From the NCBI GenBank assembly GCA_947626095.1, contig CANQQV010000014.1, forward strand, positions 1 to 41,359: DNA of 41,359 nucleotides. Reading direction: 5' to 3'. A model generated the notes under the pieces. It saw only the letters and a list, made by a program, of their open reading frames with translations, was not told the DNA's origin and ran no database searches. Made by a program: the position numbers and the translations under genes. Numbering within the stretch: the first letter of the stretch is position 1; each line of letters opens with the position of its first letter. Below are positions 34,901 to 40,912 of this stretch, in pieces. This stretch comes from an uncultured Bacilli bacterium. GTDB lineage: Bacteria > Bacillota_I > Bacilli_A > RF39 > UBA660.

Positions 34901-36865
34901 GTTGAAGTTTTGAATAGCATTTCTATTTTTTTCAGTAGTAATATCAACTATATTAGCTGTACCAACTATTTTACGGTAAATTTTTTCTTGTTTTTCATAA
35001 TTTTCTTCATAGATATCAGCAATTAATTTGTATTCTAAAGATTTAACATAATTTTTAAAGTCATCAATGGCTGCTTGAGCTAAAATAACATAACTAGCAT
35101 TATAATCTGATGAATAAGATAAGGTTGTAGTACCCCAGTTAAGAGGAAGTCTTTCACCTTTTTCAGTACCACTCGATTTAGCCCAACCATGAACATCGTT
35201 ACCAATACCCCAAGTTGTAACAAATTTACCATCTTTTTTAGTCTTTGTTTGAATTAAATATGCGGCATGCGCAGGTTGTTTTGTAACAGCTGCTACTTGA
35301 CCATATGAGTTATTAAGGTTTTCACCTGTTTTAGATAAAGCACCACATACTCCATCCTCTTCCCAAACAACCCATAACCTTGGTTGAGTATTAGTATCAC
35401 TCTTAATACCCCATTCTTCAGTATGATAAATATCATTACATTTTGTATTACGTACATACCCATCAACTACAGGCGTCTTTATGTCAGGTGCACAATAATT
35501 AGAATCTTTTTCATAATATCCTGGATCAGTATAAGCCCATTTAAAGCTATCGTTATACCAAATATAAGTATAAGGGTCCATACTACTTTTTCTTTTACCA
35601 TCTTCACCAGAATATTTAGTTTCCTCTAAATGACTACTATACCAATTTAACCAAGGAAGTTCCTCATCACTTAAACGAGCATCAACTACCCAACGCATTT
35701 CTTCAACTGTTAGAGATTCAAACACTTCTACGTTAAATGTTTGCTCAAATTCATATTCAGTCGGATAATTTTGGTGTAAATATAAATCTTTAAAAGCTTT
35801 ATAACGTTTAACTGGATCAGAAATAACTTGAGTATTACCTTCACCGGTAGTCCAGAACGCTACTGTACCAGAATGAGTTAAAGAGATAGCCATCATCATT
35901 TTTAAGAAAGTTTCTCTCTTAGTTTCATCTTCATTCTTTAAATCATCTTTATAGGTATTATAAAGTTTAGTTAATACATTAAATGAATTAATATAATTAC
36001 CTAATGGTTCACCACCAGTAATATAAGTTTTTAATGCTTCTTTATCTGTAAATAACCACTTTAAAACAGCAGCTTTATCATCATCACTAGTTGCATAAGC
36101 TTGCATTATTTGGTATCCAACACGTTTTACTAAAGTTCTTTGTAAAAGTTTAAGTTCTAATTCTTCATTATTGATAATATCTTCTTCAGGGTGACGCTTT
36201 AATTCTTCATCATATTCACTTAATGGTCTAATCCAATCAACTGAAGAATTCATATTAGGTTGATAAGTATTACTATTATAAAGCATAGCGTTAGCATAAA
36301 CAGCATGGTCAGAACTATTATTACCATTAGCATAAGCATATAGTTTTAAGTAACGATATTCACTAATTGATAGTTTAACTTCTACAGCATTACTAGTTCC
36401 TTTTAGAGTACTAATAGATTTTAATTGAGTATAGTTTTTATTATCATTAGAACCATAAATAGTAAAGGCAACACCATCACCATTTGAACCAGCATAGGTA
36501 TCAACACCAACGAAGGCAGAAAACATATTAAAGCCTTTTTCTTTATATTCTTTTAAGTCAAAAATTAAAGTACTAGTGGCATGAGCAAAAATACCATTAA
36601 TAAAGTAAGTTTGTTCACCATCAAGATTAACAGAAATTAAATTACCAGGTTCATTTTGATTAACTTTAAGAGCACGGACATCTTTCCAACTACTCTCTTT
36701 AGTTAATAAGACATCTTTATCATCCCATAAATCTGATAAATAAACATAGTTATCACTAGCCGCAGCATTAGCAACGATGGATATATTAACAAATGGTTCT
36801 AAAAAAGAACTACATAAAGCAATTATTATTAAAATATTTATAAATTTCTCTGTAAATTTTTTCAT
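31961..36865 (-). CDS. Giant surface protein 2: NPCBM + transglutaminase-like + F5/8C + Ig-like repeats
   Basis: 1634 aa with the same order as its neighbour: signal peptide (about 1-35); NPCBM (about 38-195: FAHATSTLIFDL, AFVGVDTYAG, SSDHAVYANAML); core with C507 (DGVCGALSK), H533 (PAHAAYL) and N556 (WGIGN); F5/8 type C (about 920-1065); Ig-like modules with GKGKISIKGMGAYVG and WSWEDENVKLKEG; stalk and C-terminal membrane segment with tail KIK. The three candidate catalytic residues are kept at the same spacing (26 residues Cys to His) while much of the rest has diverged, which argues for an active site. The last ~150 residues are notably similar to those of protein 1. A promoter at 36899-36927 and a GGTGG-type ribosome site precede the ATG. 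Confidence 0.85.
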   Translation of the reverse strand: MKKFTEKFINILIIIALCSSFLEPFVNISIVANAAASDNYVYLSDLWDDKDVLLTKESSWKDVRALKVNQNEPGNLISVNLDGEQTYFINGIFAHATSTLIFDLKEYKEKGFNMFSAFVGVDTYAGSNGDGVAFTIYGSNDNKNYTQLKSISTLKGTSNAVEVKLSISEYRYLKLYAYANGNNSSDHAVYANAMLYNSNTYQPNMNSSVDWIRPLSEYDEELKRHPEEDIINNEELELKLLQRTLVKRVGYQIMQAYATSDDDKAAVLKWLFTDKEALKTYITGGEPLGNYINSFNVLTKLYNTYKDDLKNEDETKRETFLKMMMAISLTHSGTVAFWTTGEGNTQVISDPVKRYKAFKDLYLHQNYPTEYEFEQTFNVEVFESLTVEEMRWVVDARLSDEELPWLNWYSSHLEETKYSGEDGKRKSSMDPYTYIWYNDSFKWAYTDPGYYEKDSNYCAPDIKTPVVDGYVRNTKCNDIYHTEEWGIKSDTNTQPRLWVVWEEDGVCGALSKTGENLNNSYGQVAAVTKQPAHAAYLIQTKTKKDGKFVTTWGIGNDVHGWAKSSGTEKGERLPLNWGTTTLSYSSDYNASYVILAQAAIDDFKNYVKSLEYKLIADIYEENYEKQEKIYRKIVGTANIVDITTEKNRNAIQNFNLDGWYGLIQTYLKNPTKDSADYRHLSYEIMANLKEYPLAMNDMLNLITEKMENSDKSKVNTAFKKILNELVNVQNDSTEYKQGQAVRQVAQYLNGQKEETAKFSFSGENANKIVLATEQPFEYALDYSYDTQTKLVHANWTKVTNGTTADLTEVLEKITPDKDIVVHIIGDSDYSPTSDSITIINIEEGTTPKNLYANDLENKVFGITDSMEWKIDGEKTSTWTKFSEKEPNLSGIKTVLVRDGAHDTYLPSEAVSLTFDADPDADQTKVYVPISRLKVEASSQQNSSSEAAARAIDGNKNTYWHNLWSGSDTARWITIEVTDEDPIDLSKIEYMPRQDSGTNGIFTKVKLEVSLDGKKWDVIDDNIKWNSDKSTKTYILQRPALAKYIRLTALESAGNFASAAMINIFENKTTRTSVEELSVNYISNGFVYDGTPKTPEVIVKHGDTTLIKDEDYTIEYSDNVNAGKGKISIKGMGAYVGRRSFEFEIKKAPFPPSAPPRNIIVEMSELDTHGESDYGKVIPYLFYVKLPNGWGWAPKEMGTILKSGEPIKATAEYYGDEEGWTEEMANNFESNQVEVTVTLINGSRPKVELNTKDELKFDISKASDKKDKEYFKSLLIVTDEEDDKEDKDLSITVNEELTDWPTWNKVGTYHIAFTITDSDNNSVDYQIEFTLYDSTNDEKIDISNPKEFVVEIIDNALIFNGSEIKPEVIVKDQNNHILTLGKDYVIEYINNKVAGPAKMIIKGIGLLYKGEQTKDFTIEKAKVPSVLPNEEIEVSPDVTSLSDVTLPQGWSWEDENVKLKEGENTLTIIFAGDENHEPYKMTVKVIKDSTKKREIVESKPTNPTPSTPSESETKPSETTPQVKPTESENDKEEQNTTNNTTSKPSSSNKETTNEEESNQTEDNKVEETQTTNDEQTTEDKQEQDNEVETNEEQKVLKKEQDTPKKKISNQVIVMATVVVSLVTLGGVAFLLIKIK

Positions 36866-36893
36866 AATTAACCACCCTTTTTTATTTAAATTT

Positions 36894-36939
36894 AAACTAG
36901 TTTATCATGACCTTAAAAATGTGACAAATTTAACTAGTT
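36894..36939. promoter_or_regulatory. Promoter of giant surface protein 2 flanked by two AACTAGTT palindromes
   Basis: On the minus strand TTGTCA (36927-36922), 17 bp, TAAACT (36904-36899). AAACTAGTTT (36894-36903) covers the -10 and AACTAGTT (36932-36939) lies just upstream of the -35; their centres are 37 bp apart. The arrangement suggests an operator pair, unproven. Confidence 0.45.
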
Positions 36940-37037
36940 CTATCTAATTTTATTTTAGCATATTCGAATTTTTTGGCATTAATTTATTAATGGTTTGACA
37001 GTGCATTTTACTATATCAATATTTTATGAATTATTAC

Positions 37038-37066
37038 AAAATAAAAGACAAATATTTAACTATTTG
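37038..37066 (-). terminator. Probable terminator of the methyltransferase-MazG-like pair
   Basis: CAAATA (37049-37054) pairs with TATTTG (37061-37066); TCTTTTATTTT follows on the minus strand. Short AT-rich stem, moderate support. Confidence 0.5.
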
Positions 37067-37070
37067 CCTA

Positions 37071-37397
37071 CTAATCTTCAATTACTTTTTCTAAATAAAT
37101 TTTATCTTTAAAAGCTCCTCTTTTTTGGGCTTTTTCTTGAGCAACTTTTATTACTTCTTCTAAGCTACTATTTTCTAAGGCAGCTAGTGATGAAATTATT
37201 TCTAACATATCAGCTAATTCTTCAACACGATCTTTTCCAGTAGCACTCAATACTTCTTGATATTCTTCATTTAGTTTCTTTTCAAGTTCTTCTTTATATT
37301 CTTGATCATTAAGGATTCGCGTATATGGTTCTCCACCATTACCTTTGATAATATTAGGAATGTTATCTCTTACTAATTTATTATATATTTTTTCCAT
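37071..37397 (-). CDS. MazG/PRA-PH-like nucleotide pyrophosphohydrolase
   Basis: 108 aa. YNKLVRDNIPNIIKGNG at the start and the metal-binding pattern EEYQEVL...RVEELADMLEII (ExxE...ExxD type) place it in the all-alpha NTP pyrophosphohydrolase group; the YNKLVRDxIP subgroup is common in Bacillota and is thought to clean up non-canonical nucleotides. It is not HisE, since no his genes are near. The ATG at 37397 has AGGAG. It lies 12 bp after the methyltransferase gene, forming a two-gene unit. Confidence 0.88.
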   Translation of the reverse strand: MEKIYNKLVRDNIPNIIKGNGGEPYTRILNDQEYKEELEKKLNEEYQEVLSATGKDRVEELADMLEIISSLAALENSSLEEVIKVAQEKAQKRGAFKDKIYLEKVIED

Positions 37398-37409
37398 TAT
37401 TTACTCCTA

Positions 37410-38066
37410 TTATTTTTTTAAAGTATATACTAACCACTTATTATTTTCTTTGCCACCTTCAGTATGAAAATCTTGAACTTTAAAAGCCGTTTCACTTATT
37501 AAGTTATCTAACTCTTCTTTAGTAAAGTAATGGTAGAATCGTTCAACACCCATATGGTATTCACCTTCAAAATCAACCCATTCACTATCGACTTCTTTAG
37601 TAGCACGATTAATAGCATTAAATAAGAATACACCTTTATCTTCTAAGGCATCATAAACTTTTCTTAAAATTTTTAAAGCGTCTTCATCAGTAAAATGAAC
37701 AAAAACACGCCAACAGAAAATAGCTAGATATTTTTCTAATATTTCATCATTTAAAGCATCTAATTTAATAGCTTTAACACCTTGTTCTTTTATTGATTCA
37801 ACAAAGCCATCAACAGTATCACTACCCGTTACATTATAACCTAATTCTTTTAAGTATTTAGCATTTAAGCCTTCACCAGAACCAATTTCTAAGACTTTAC
37901 TTCCTTTAGGAACGTCAGCAAAACTTGTTTTAATTAATTCTTCTAACTCTTGTTTTTTTTCTAAAGCTCTTTTAGGATCTAACCTATCATGTTCTAAACT
38001 ATTAGCAATATATGTTTTAGCTGTTTTAGCATAGACAGCAATTGTTTTTTGATTTTCGATACTCAT
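37410..38066 (-). CDS. Class I SAM-dependent methyltransferase
   Basis: 218 aa from the ATG at 38066 (AAAGGTGAGG upstream; GTG at 38075 rejected). The SAM-binding motif I is VLEIGSGEGLNAKYL, with acidic motif II in GSDTVDGF and the post-strand IFCWRVFVHF region. No substrate can be inferred; it looks like a general Methyltransf_11/25-type enzyme for a small molecule. It is followed by the MazG-like gene. Confidence 0.88.
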   Translation of the reverse strand: MSIENQKTIAVYAKTAKTYIANSLEHDRLDPKRALEKKQELEELIKTSFADVPKGSKVLEIGSGEGLNAKYLKELGYNVTGSDTVDGFVESIKEQGVKAIKLDALNDEILEKYLAIFCWRVFVHFTDEDALKILRKVYDALEDKGVFLFNAINRATKEVDSEWVDFEGEYHMGVERFYHYFTKEELDNLISETAFKVQDFHTEGGKENNKWLVYTLKK

Positions 38067-38176
38067 AAACCTCACCTTTAGTTAATTATAACAAACTCTT
38101 TAATTATTATATAGTAAAATAATTATTAAAAATATTTTTATTTAATGTTATATTTATATTGAAAAGAGGTATATAT

Positions 38177-38644
38177 ATGTTAAGTTATGAAGGTCTTTTC
38201 TTTGATAAAGAAACAGTCGAACTACTTCATTCTTTAGAAGAGAAACAACTAGCCAAAATTAATGATGAAATACATTGTACTTTTAAATATCATCCTAAAG
38301 AAAAAGATGTTTTTAATGATATTGTTGGTAAAAGTTTTGAAATTACGATAATTGGTTATGGTAATGATGGCTTTAATAGTGGTTTTCAAATATCTTTACC
38401 TGATGAATTATTACCATACTACATAAACTACGAAGATGATAATCAATCGCTTTTAAAAACACCCCATATTACATCTTCTTTAGCTGAAAATGCTAAAGCA
38501 GTAAATACTAATAATTTACAATTTACGCCTTTAGAAAAACCAATTAAAATTAAAGGAACATTTGGATATTGGTTAAAAGATAATAATAGTGAATATTTAT
38601 CTTATAAACCATATTATGAAAAACAAAATAATAATGAATTCTAG
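38177..38644 (+). CDS. Possible 2H phosphoesterase-like protein
   Basis: 155 aa from the ATG at 38177 (AAGAGG upstream; a TTG at 38159 is rejected). Two HxT motifs are visible, H33-C-T35 in IHCTFKYHP and H97-I-T99 in TPHITSSL, the signature of 2H phosphoesterases (RNA ligase/cyclic phosphodiesterase fold). The fold-typical strand pattern (GLFFDKETVELL, FEITIIGYG) supports this, but the protein is short and the assignment rests on the motifs. No signal peptide. It stands alone on the plus strand, divergent from the methyltransferase. Confidence 0.55.
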   Translation: MLSYEGLFFDKETVELLHSLEEKQLAKINDEIHCTFKYHPKEKDVFNDIVGKSFEITIIGYGNDGFNSGFQISLPDELLPYYINYEDDNQSLLKTPHITSSLAENAKAVNTNNLQFTPLEKPIKIKGTFGYWLKDNNSEYLSYKPYYEKQNNNEF

Positions 38645-38654
38645 ACATTATTAA

Positions 38655-38682
38655 ACCGAGCACAAATGCTCGATTCTTTATT
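38655..38682. terminator. Bidirectional terminator between the 2H-like gene and tatD
   Basis: CGAGCA (38657-38662) pairs with TGCTCG (38667-38672), 4-nt loop CAAA, with AT-rich tracts on both sides (ATTCTTTATTT on plus). Confidence 0.6.
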
Positions 38683-39433
38683 TCATCTTTTTAAATAATC
38701 TTTTGGTATTGGCATTAGTTATTTGTTCTATTTCGGTAGTTGAACATTGTCTTACTTCAGCTAATCTTTGAATTATATATTTTATATTAGATGTTTCGTT
38801 AATTTCACCTCTTAAAGGTTCAGGTGATATATATGGACTATCAGTTTCGATTAAAAATAAATTACTTGGCACAATACTTGCTACTTCAAGTGATTTCTTG
38901 GCCGTTTTATAAGTTATTCTTCCAGCAAAAGAAATATAAAAGCCATTATCTACCAAATATTTTAAAGTTTCTAAATCTGGTTGAAAGCAATGAAAAACAC
39001 AACCATATTTAGGTTTTACATATTTTTCAAAGATATCAATTATTATTTTATTACAATTATTAGAATGAATAATTACGGGCAGATGAAGTTCATTAGCAAT
39101 CATTATTTGACTTATTAAATATTTCTTTTGCTCAGTTAAATTATTTTTAGTACTATCTAAGCCTATTTCACCTATTGCCACTACTTTGGGATGGGACGCT
39201 AAATTATATAAAGAATCTAGTTGTTGATCGGCAATATACAAGGGATGAATACCAATAGATGAGAAAAATTTAGGATTGGAGCTGGCAATACTTATAGATT
39301 CGTTTGAGGTGTTTATATCTAAACCGACATTAATAACACTTTCGATATTAGTATTATTATTTATAGCATTTATATATTTTTGAGGATTATCTAAAACTAT
39401 ACGATTAATATGCATGTGTGAATCAATAATCAT
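38678..39433 (-). CDS. TatD-family metal-dependent hydrolase (DNase)
   Basis: 251 aa from the ATG at 39433 (AGAAGG upstream); the frame extends further upstream, but that part has no ribosome site and is not TatD-like. Metal-ligand motifs are DSHMHI (start), GEIGLDS, VIIHSN, FHCF and ETDSPYISPEP. TatD enzymes are magnesium-dependent DNA exonucleases/endonucleases and the length is normal. Many TatD genes lie beside metG; here the gene is alone. Confidence 0.93.
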   Translation of the reverse strand: MIIDSHMHINRIVLDNPQKYINAINNNTNIESVINVGLDINTSNESISIASSNPKFFSSIGIHPLYIADQQLDSLYNLASHPKVVAIGEIGLDSTKNNLTEQKKYLISQIMIANELHLPVIIHSNNCNKIIIDIFEKYVKPKYGCVFHCFQPDLETLKYLVDNGFYISFAGRITYKTAKKSLEVASIVPSNLFLIETDSPYISPEPLRGEINETSNIKYIIQRLAEVRQCSTTEIEQITNANTKRLFKKMK

Positions 39434-39499
39434 AATTGAACCTTCTATCTGATTATATATTTTTTTATTAGTTATAAACAATTTTGTGGATATAAAGTG

Positions 39500-39528
39500 T
39501 TGTATAAAGAACAAACGTTTGGCATAAT
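39500..39528 (+). promoter_or_regulatory. Candidate promoter of the small hydrophobic peptide gene
   Basis: TTGTAT (39500-39505), 17 bp, CATAAT (39523-39528), about 64 bp before the ATG at 39592. Confidence 0.45.
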
Positions 39529-39591
39529 TGCGTTTGGAACATTTGATAGTTGGGTGCTACCTCTATCTTTATGGATGGGAGGTGATGCTTG

Positions 39592-39675
39592 ATGAACAAG
39601 AAAGATTATTTAATCTTTGCTTTAATCATTATCATCTTTTTACTTATAGCATTACTTTTTGTAATTCTAAATTAA
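39592..39675 (+). CDS. 27-aa hydrophobic peptide, type I toxin-like
   Basis: A strong ribosome site (GGGAGGTGATG) precedes the ATG. The peptide begins MNKKDYLIFALIIII and continues with Leu/Ile/Phe/Val to end VILN: short charged N-terminus and one membrane helix, the form of type I toxins and holin-like toxins. The leader ACCTC (39559-39563) can pair with GAGGT of the ribosome site (39579-39583), and GGTGC (39553-39557) can pair with GCACC (39680-39684) after the stop, giving the locked 5'-3' fold common in such mRNAs. A candidate antisense promoter lies downstream (39716-39744). The family is not identified by name. Confidence 0.65.
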   Translation: MNKKDYLIFALIIIIFLLIALLFVILN

Positions 39676-39679
39676 AATG

Positions 39680-39710
39680 GCACCTAACTCAAACAGTTTG
39701 AATTAGGTGC
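39680..39710. ncRNA. Stem-loop after the peptide gene; candidate antisense-RNA overlap
   Basis: GCACCTAA (39680-39687) pairs with TTAGGTGC (39703-39710), and after one mismatch TCAAA with TTTGA, loop CAG: a 13-bp hairpin. An RNA from the minus-strand promoter at 39716-39744 would start here and be complementary to the toxin mRNA 3' end. Confidence 0.45.
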
Positions 39711-39715
39711 TACAC

Positions 39716-39744
39716 AAATTATTTGGTAACACTCAACACTGCAA
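39716..39744 (-). promoter_or_regulatory. Candidate promoter of an antisense antitoxin RNA
   Basis: On the minus strand TTGCAG (39744-39739), 17 bp, TAATTT (39721-39716). Moderate match; position fits a convergent type I antitoxin. Confidence 0.35.
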
Positions 39745-39769
39745 TATTGAATGTTCCTTTTTTTTTATT
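39725..39769 (+). terminator. Terminator of the peptide mRNA
   Basis: AACACTCAA and TTGAATGTT pair with one mismatch, extended by GG/CC around a bulge; eight T follow (39758-39765), then ATTTT. Confidence 0.6.
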
Positions 39770-39965
39770 TTACGCAAGTTTCCTTGGCGTATTCATCATA
39801 TCATAAATGCATATTTTTTACAAGTTACTTAATATAAACCGATTTTATTTTTGTAGAAAAGAGTTTATAATTATTTATTTAAAATTTCTAATGATAAAAT
39901 TATACTATTAAAAAGTTCAATTTGATTTCTTGTTGTTATCTCAAATGGCAAGAATACAATAAATT

Positions 39966-40538
39966 TTAATTATTTTGTTTTTCTAAAATATACGTTAGCA
40001 AGACCCCTATTGATCTATCTTCATGAATTTGCTTTTCAATACACATTTTAATTATTTCGTTATAATTTTTCCAAACAAAGCCATCGATTATTTCGTTTTC
40101 TTCTAATTCTTGACCATTTTTTATTATTTTATAATCATTAATTATGAAATAATATAAATCCCATACAATACTTGATCCAGCATAAGATACATAATATAAT
40201 TTGGGATTTTTAATTTCAATTCCAACTTCTTCTTTTACTTCTTTAGCTACTGTATTGTATACTGCGTCTTGTAAAGTATTATCCCTAATTGATTTTTTAT
40301 AGTCTTCTAAATTGTCAAAAACTTTACCACCAGGCAATCTATAGTCAAAGTTTTCCAATTCATACCTATACTCTTTTGATAGTAATATTTCATGTTTGTC
40401 ATTTTCTATAATAGCTCTTATTCCTGGAGGCCTTCTAATAAAAGTTCTTGTGACATTTCGAGTCTTACCATTAATAGTATAATTTTTTTCTTCAGTTAAA
40501 AACTCAAAAATGCCGTTTTCATATAATACTTTTTCCAA
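39966..40538 (-). CDS. NUDIX hydrolase with an insertion in the Nudix box
   Basis: 190 aa. The order is that of ADP-ribose/nucleoside-diphosphate hydrolases: strand ILLSKEYRYELENFDYRLPGG and then AKEVKEEVGIEI. In the standard box (Gx5Ex7REUxEExGU) G and RE are about 14 residues apart; here G71 and the K99-E100 pair are about 28 apart, the extra part being VFDNLEDYKKSIRDNTLQ, and Arg is Lys. The EE metal ligands (about 103-104) remain. The start is TTG at 40538, nine bases after a perfect AGGAGG; no in-frame ATG is near. No clear neighbour relation. Confidence 0.82.
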   Translation of the reverse strand: MEKVLYENGIFEFLTEEKNYTINGKTRNVTRTFIRRPPGIRAIIENDKHEILLSKEYRYELENFDYRLPGGKVFDNLEDYKKSIRDNTLQDAVYNTVAKEVKEEVGIEIKNPKLYYVSYAGSSIVWDLYYFIINDYKIIKNGQELEENEIIDGFVWKNYNEIIKMCIEKQIHEDRSIGVLLTYILEKQNN

Positions 40539-40912
40539 TGATATTTACCTCCTAGCTTTTTTCAGCTATAAATATTTTATCATAGATTTTAATATTTTGT
40601 TGATTCGAGAGTTGTATTAATCTTGTGCAGAATGACTGAATTACAATTATCACCTTTACACAAAGCCTCATTTTATATTAAAGTTCTATAATTTTATGTT
40701 CACTCTAATAACTTCTAAAAATTTTTTAAAAGTGTGTTTGAAGGTGTTTAGAGTGGATTTAAAAATTAAAAAAGCCCTAAAATACGGGCTGAATCGATTA
40801 ACTGGTGCGAGAAGGAAGGATATTTCAAACTTTCTCTTAAAAATTAGAAATAATACTATTAAGTATCAATTTCTAATACAATTTTAGCAATTAAATGAAA
40901 GTTTAACAATAC
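40539..40912. other. Non-coding structured stretch between the NUDIX and DUF4143 genes
   Basis: No convincing gene in 374 bp. It holds the NUDIX leader (near 40540-40580), an inverted repeat CACTCTAA (40701-40708)/TTAGAGTG (40748-40755), a terminator-like hairpin (40768-40790), a tRNA-3'-end-like segment (40803-40821 and adjoining bases on the minus strand) and a hairpin ATTAGAAAT (40843-40851)/ATTTCTAAT (40869-40877). Confidence 0.6.
40768..40790 (-). terminator. Terminator-like hairpin on the minus strand
   Basis: AGCCC (40773-40777) pairs with GGGCT (40786-40790), 8-nt loop; six T follow on the minus strand (40773-40768). It may end the transcript of the DUF4143 gene. Confidence 0.6.

Noticed and set aside
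26867-36865. M60 or other HExxH metalloprotease domain in the giant proteins
   Set aside because: No HExxH motif seen in either protein; the Cys-His-Asn core fits better.
36995-37023. Plus-strand promoter (TTGACA) toward the MazG-like gene
   Set aside because: It would transcribe the antisense strand, and the -10 match is poor; likely chance.
40803-40880. Complete tRNA gene on the minus strand
   Set aside because: Only an acceptor/T-arm-like 3' end can be drawn; D-arm, anticodon arm and 5' acceptor strand are absent.
40696-40887. Plus-strand 63-codon ORF in the non-coding stretch
   Set aside because: No ribosome site, crosses a terminator hairpin and several inverted repeats, no recognisable protein features.
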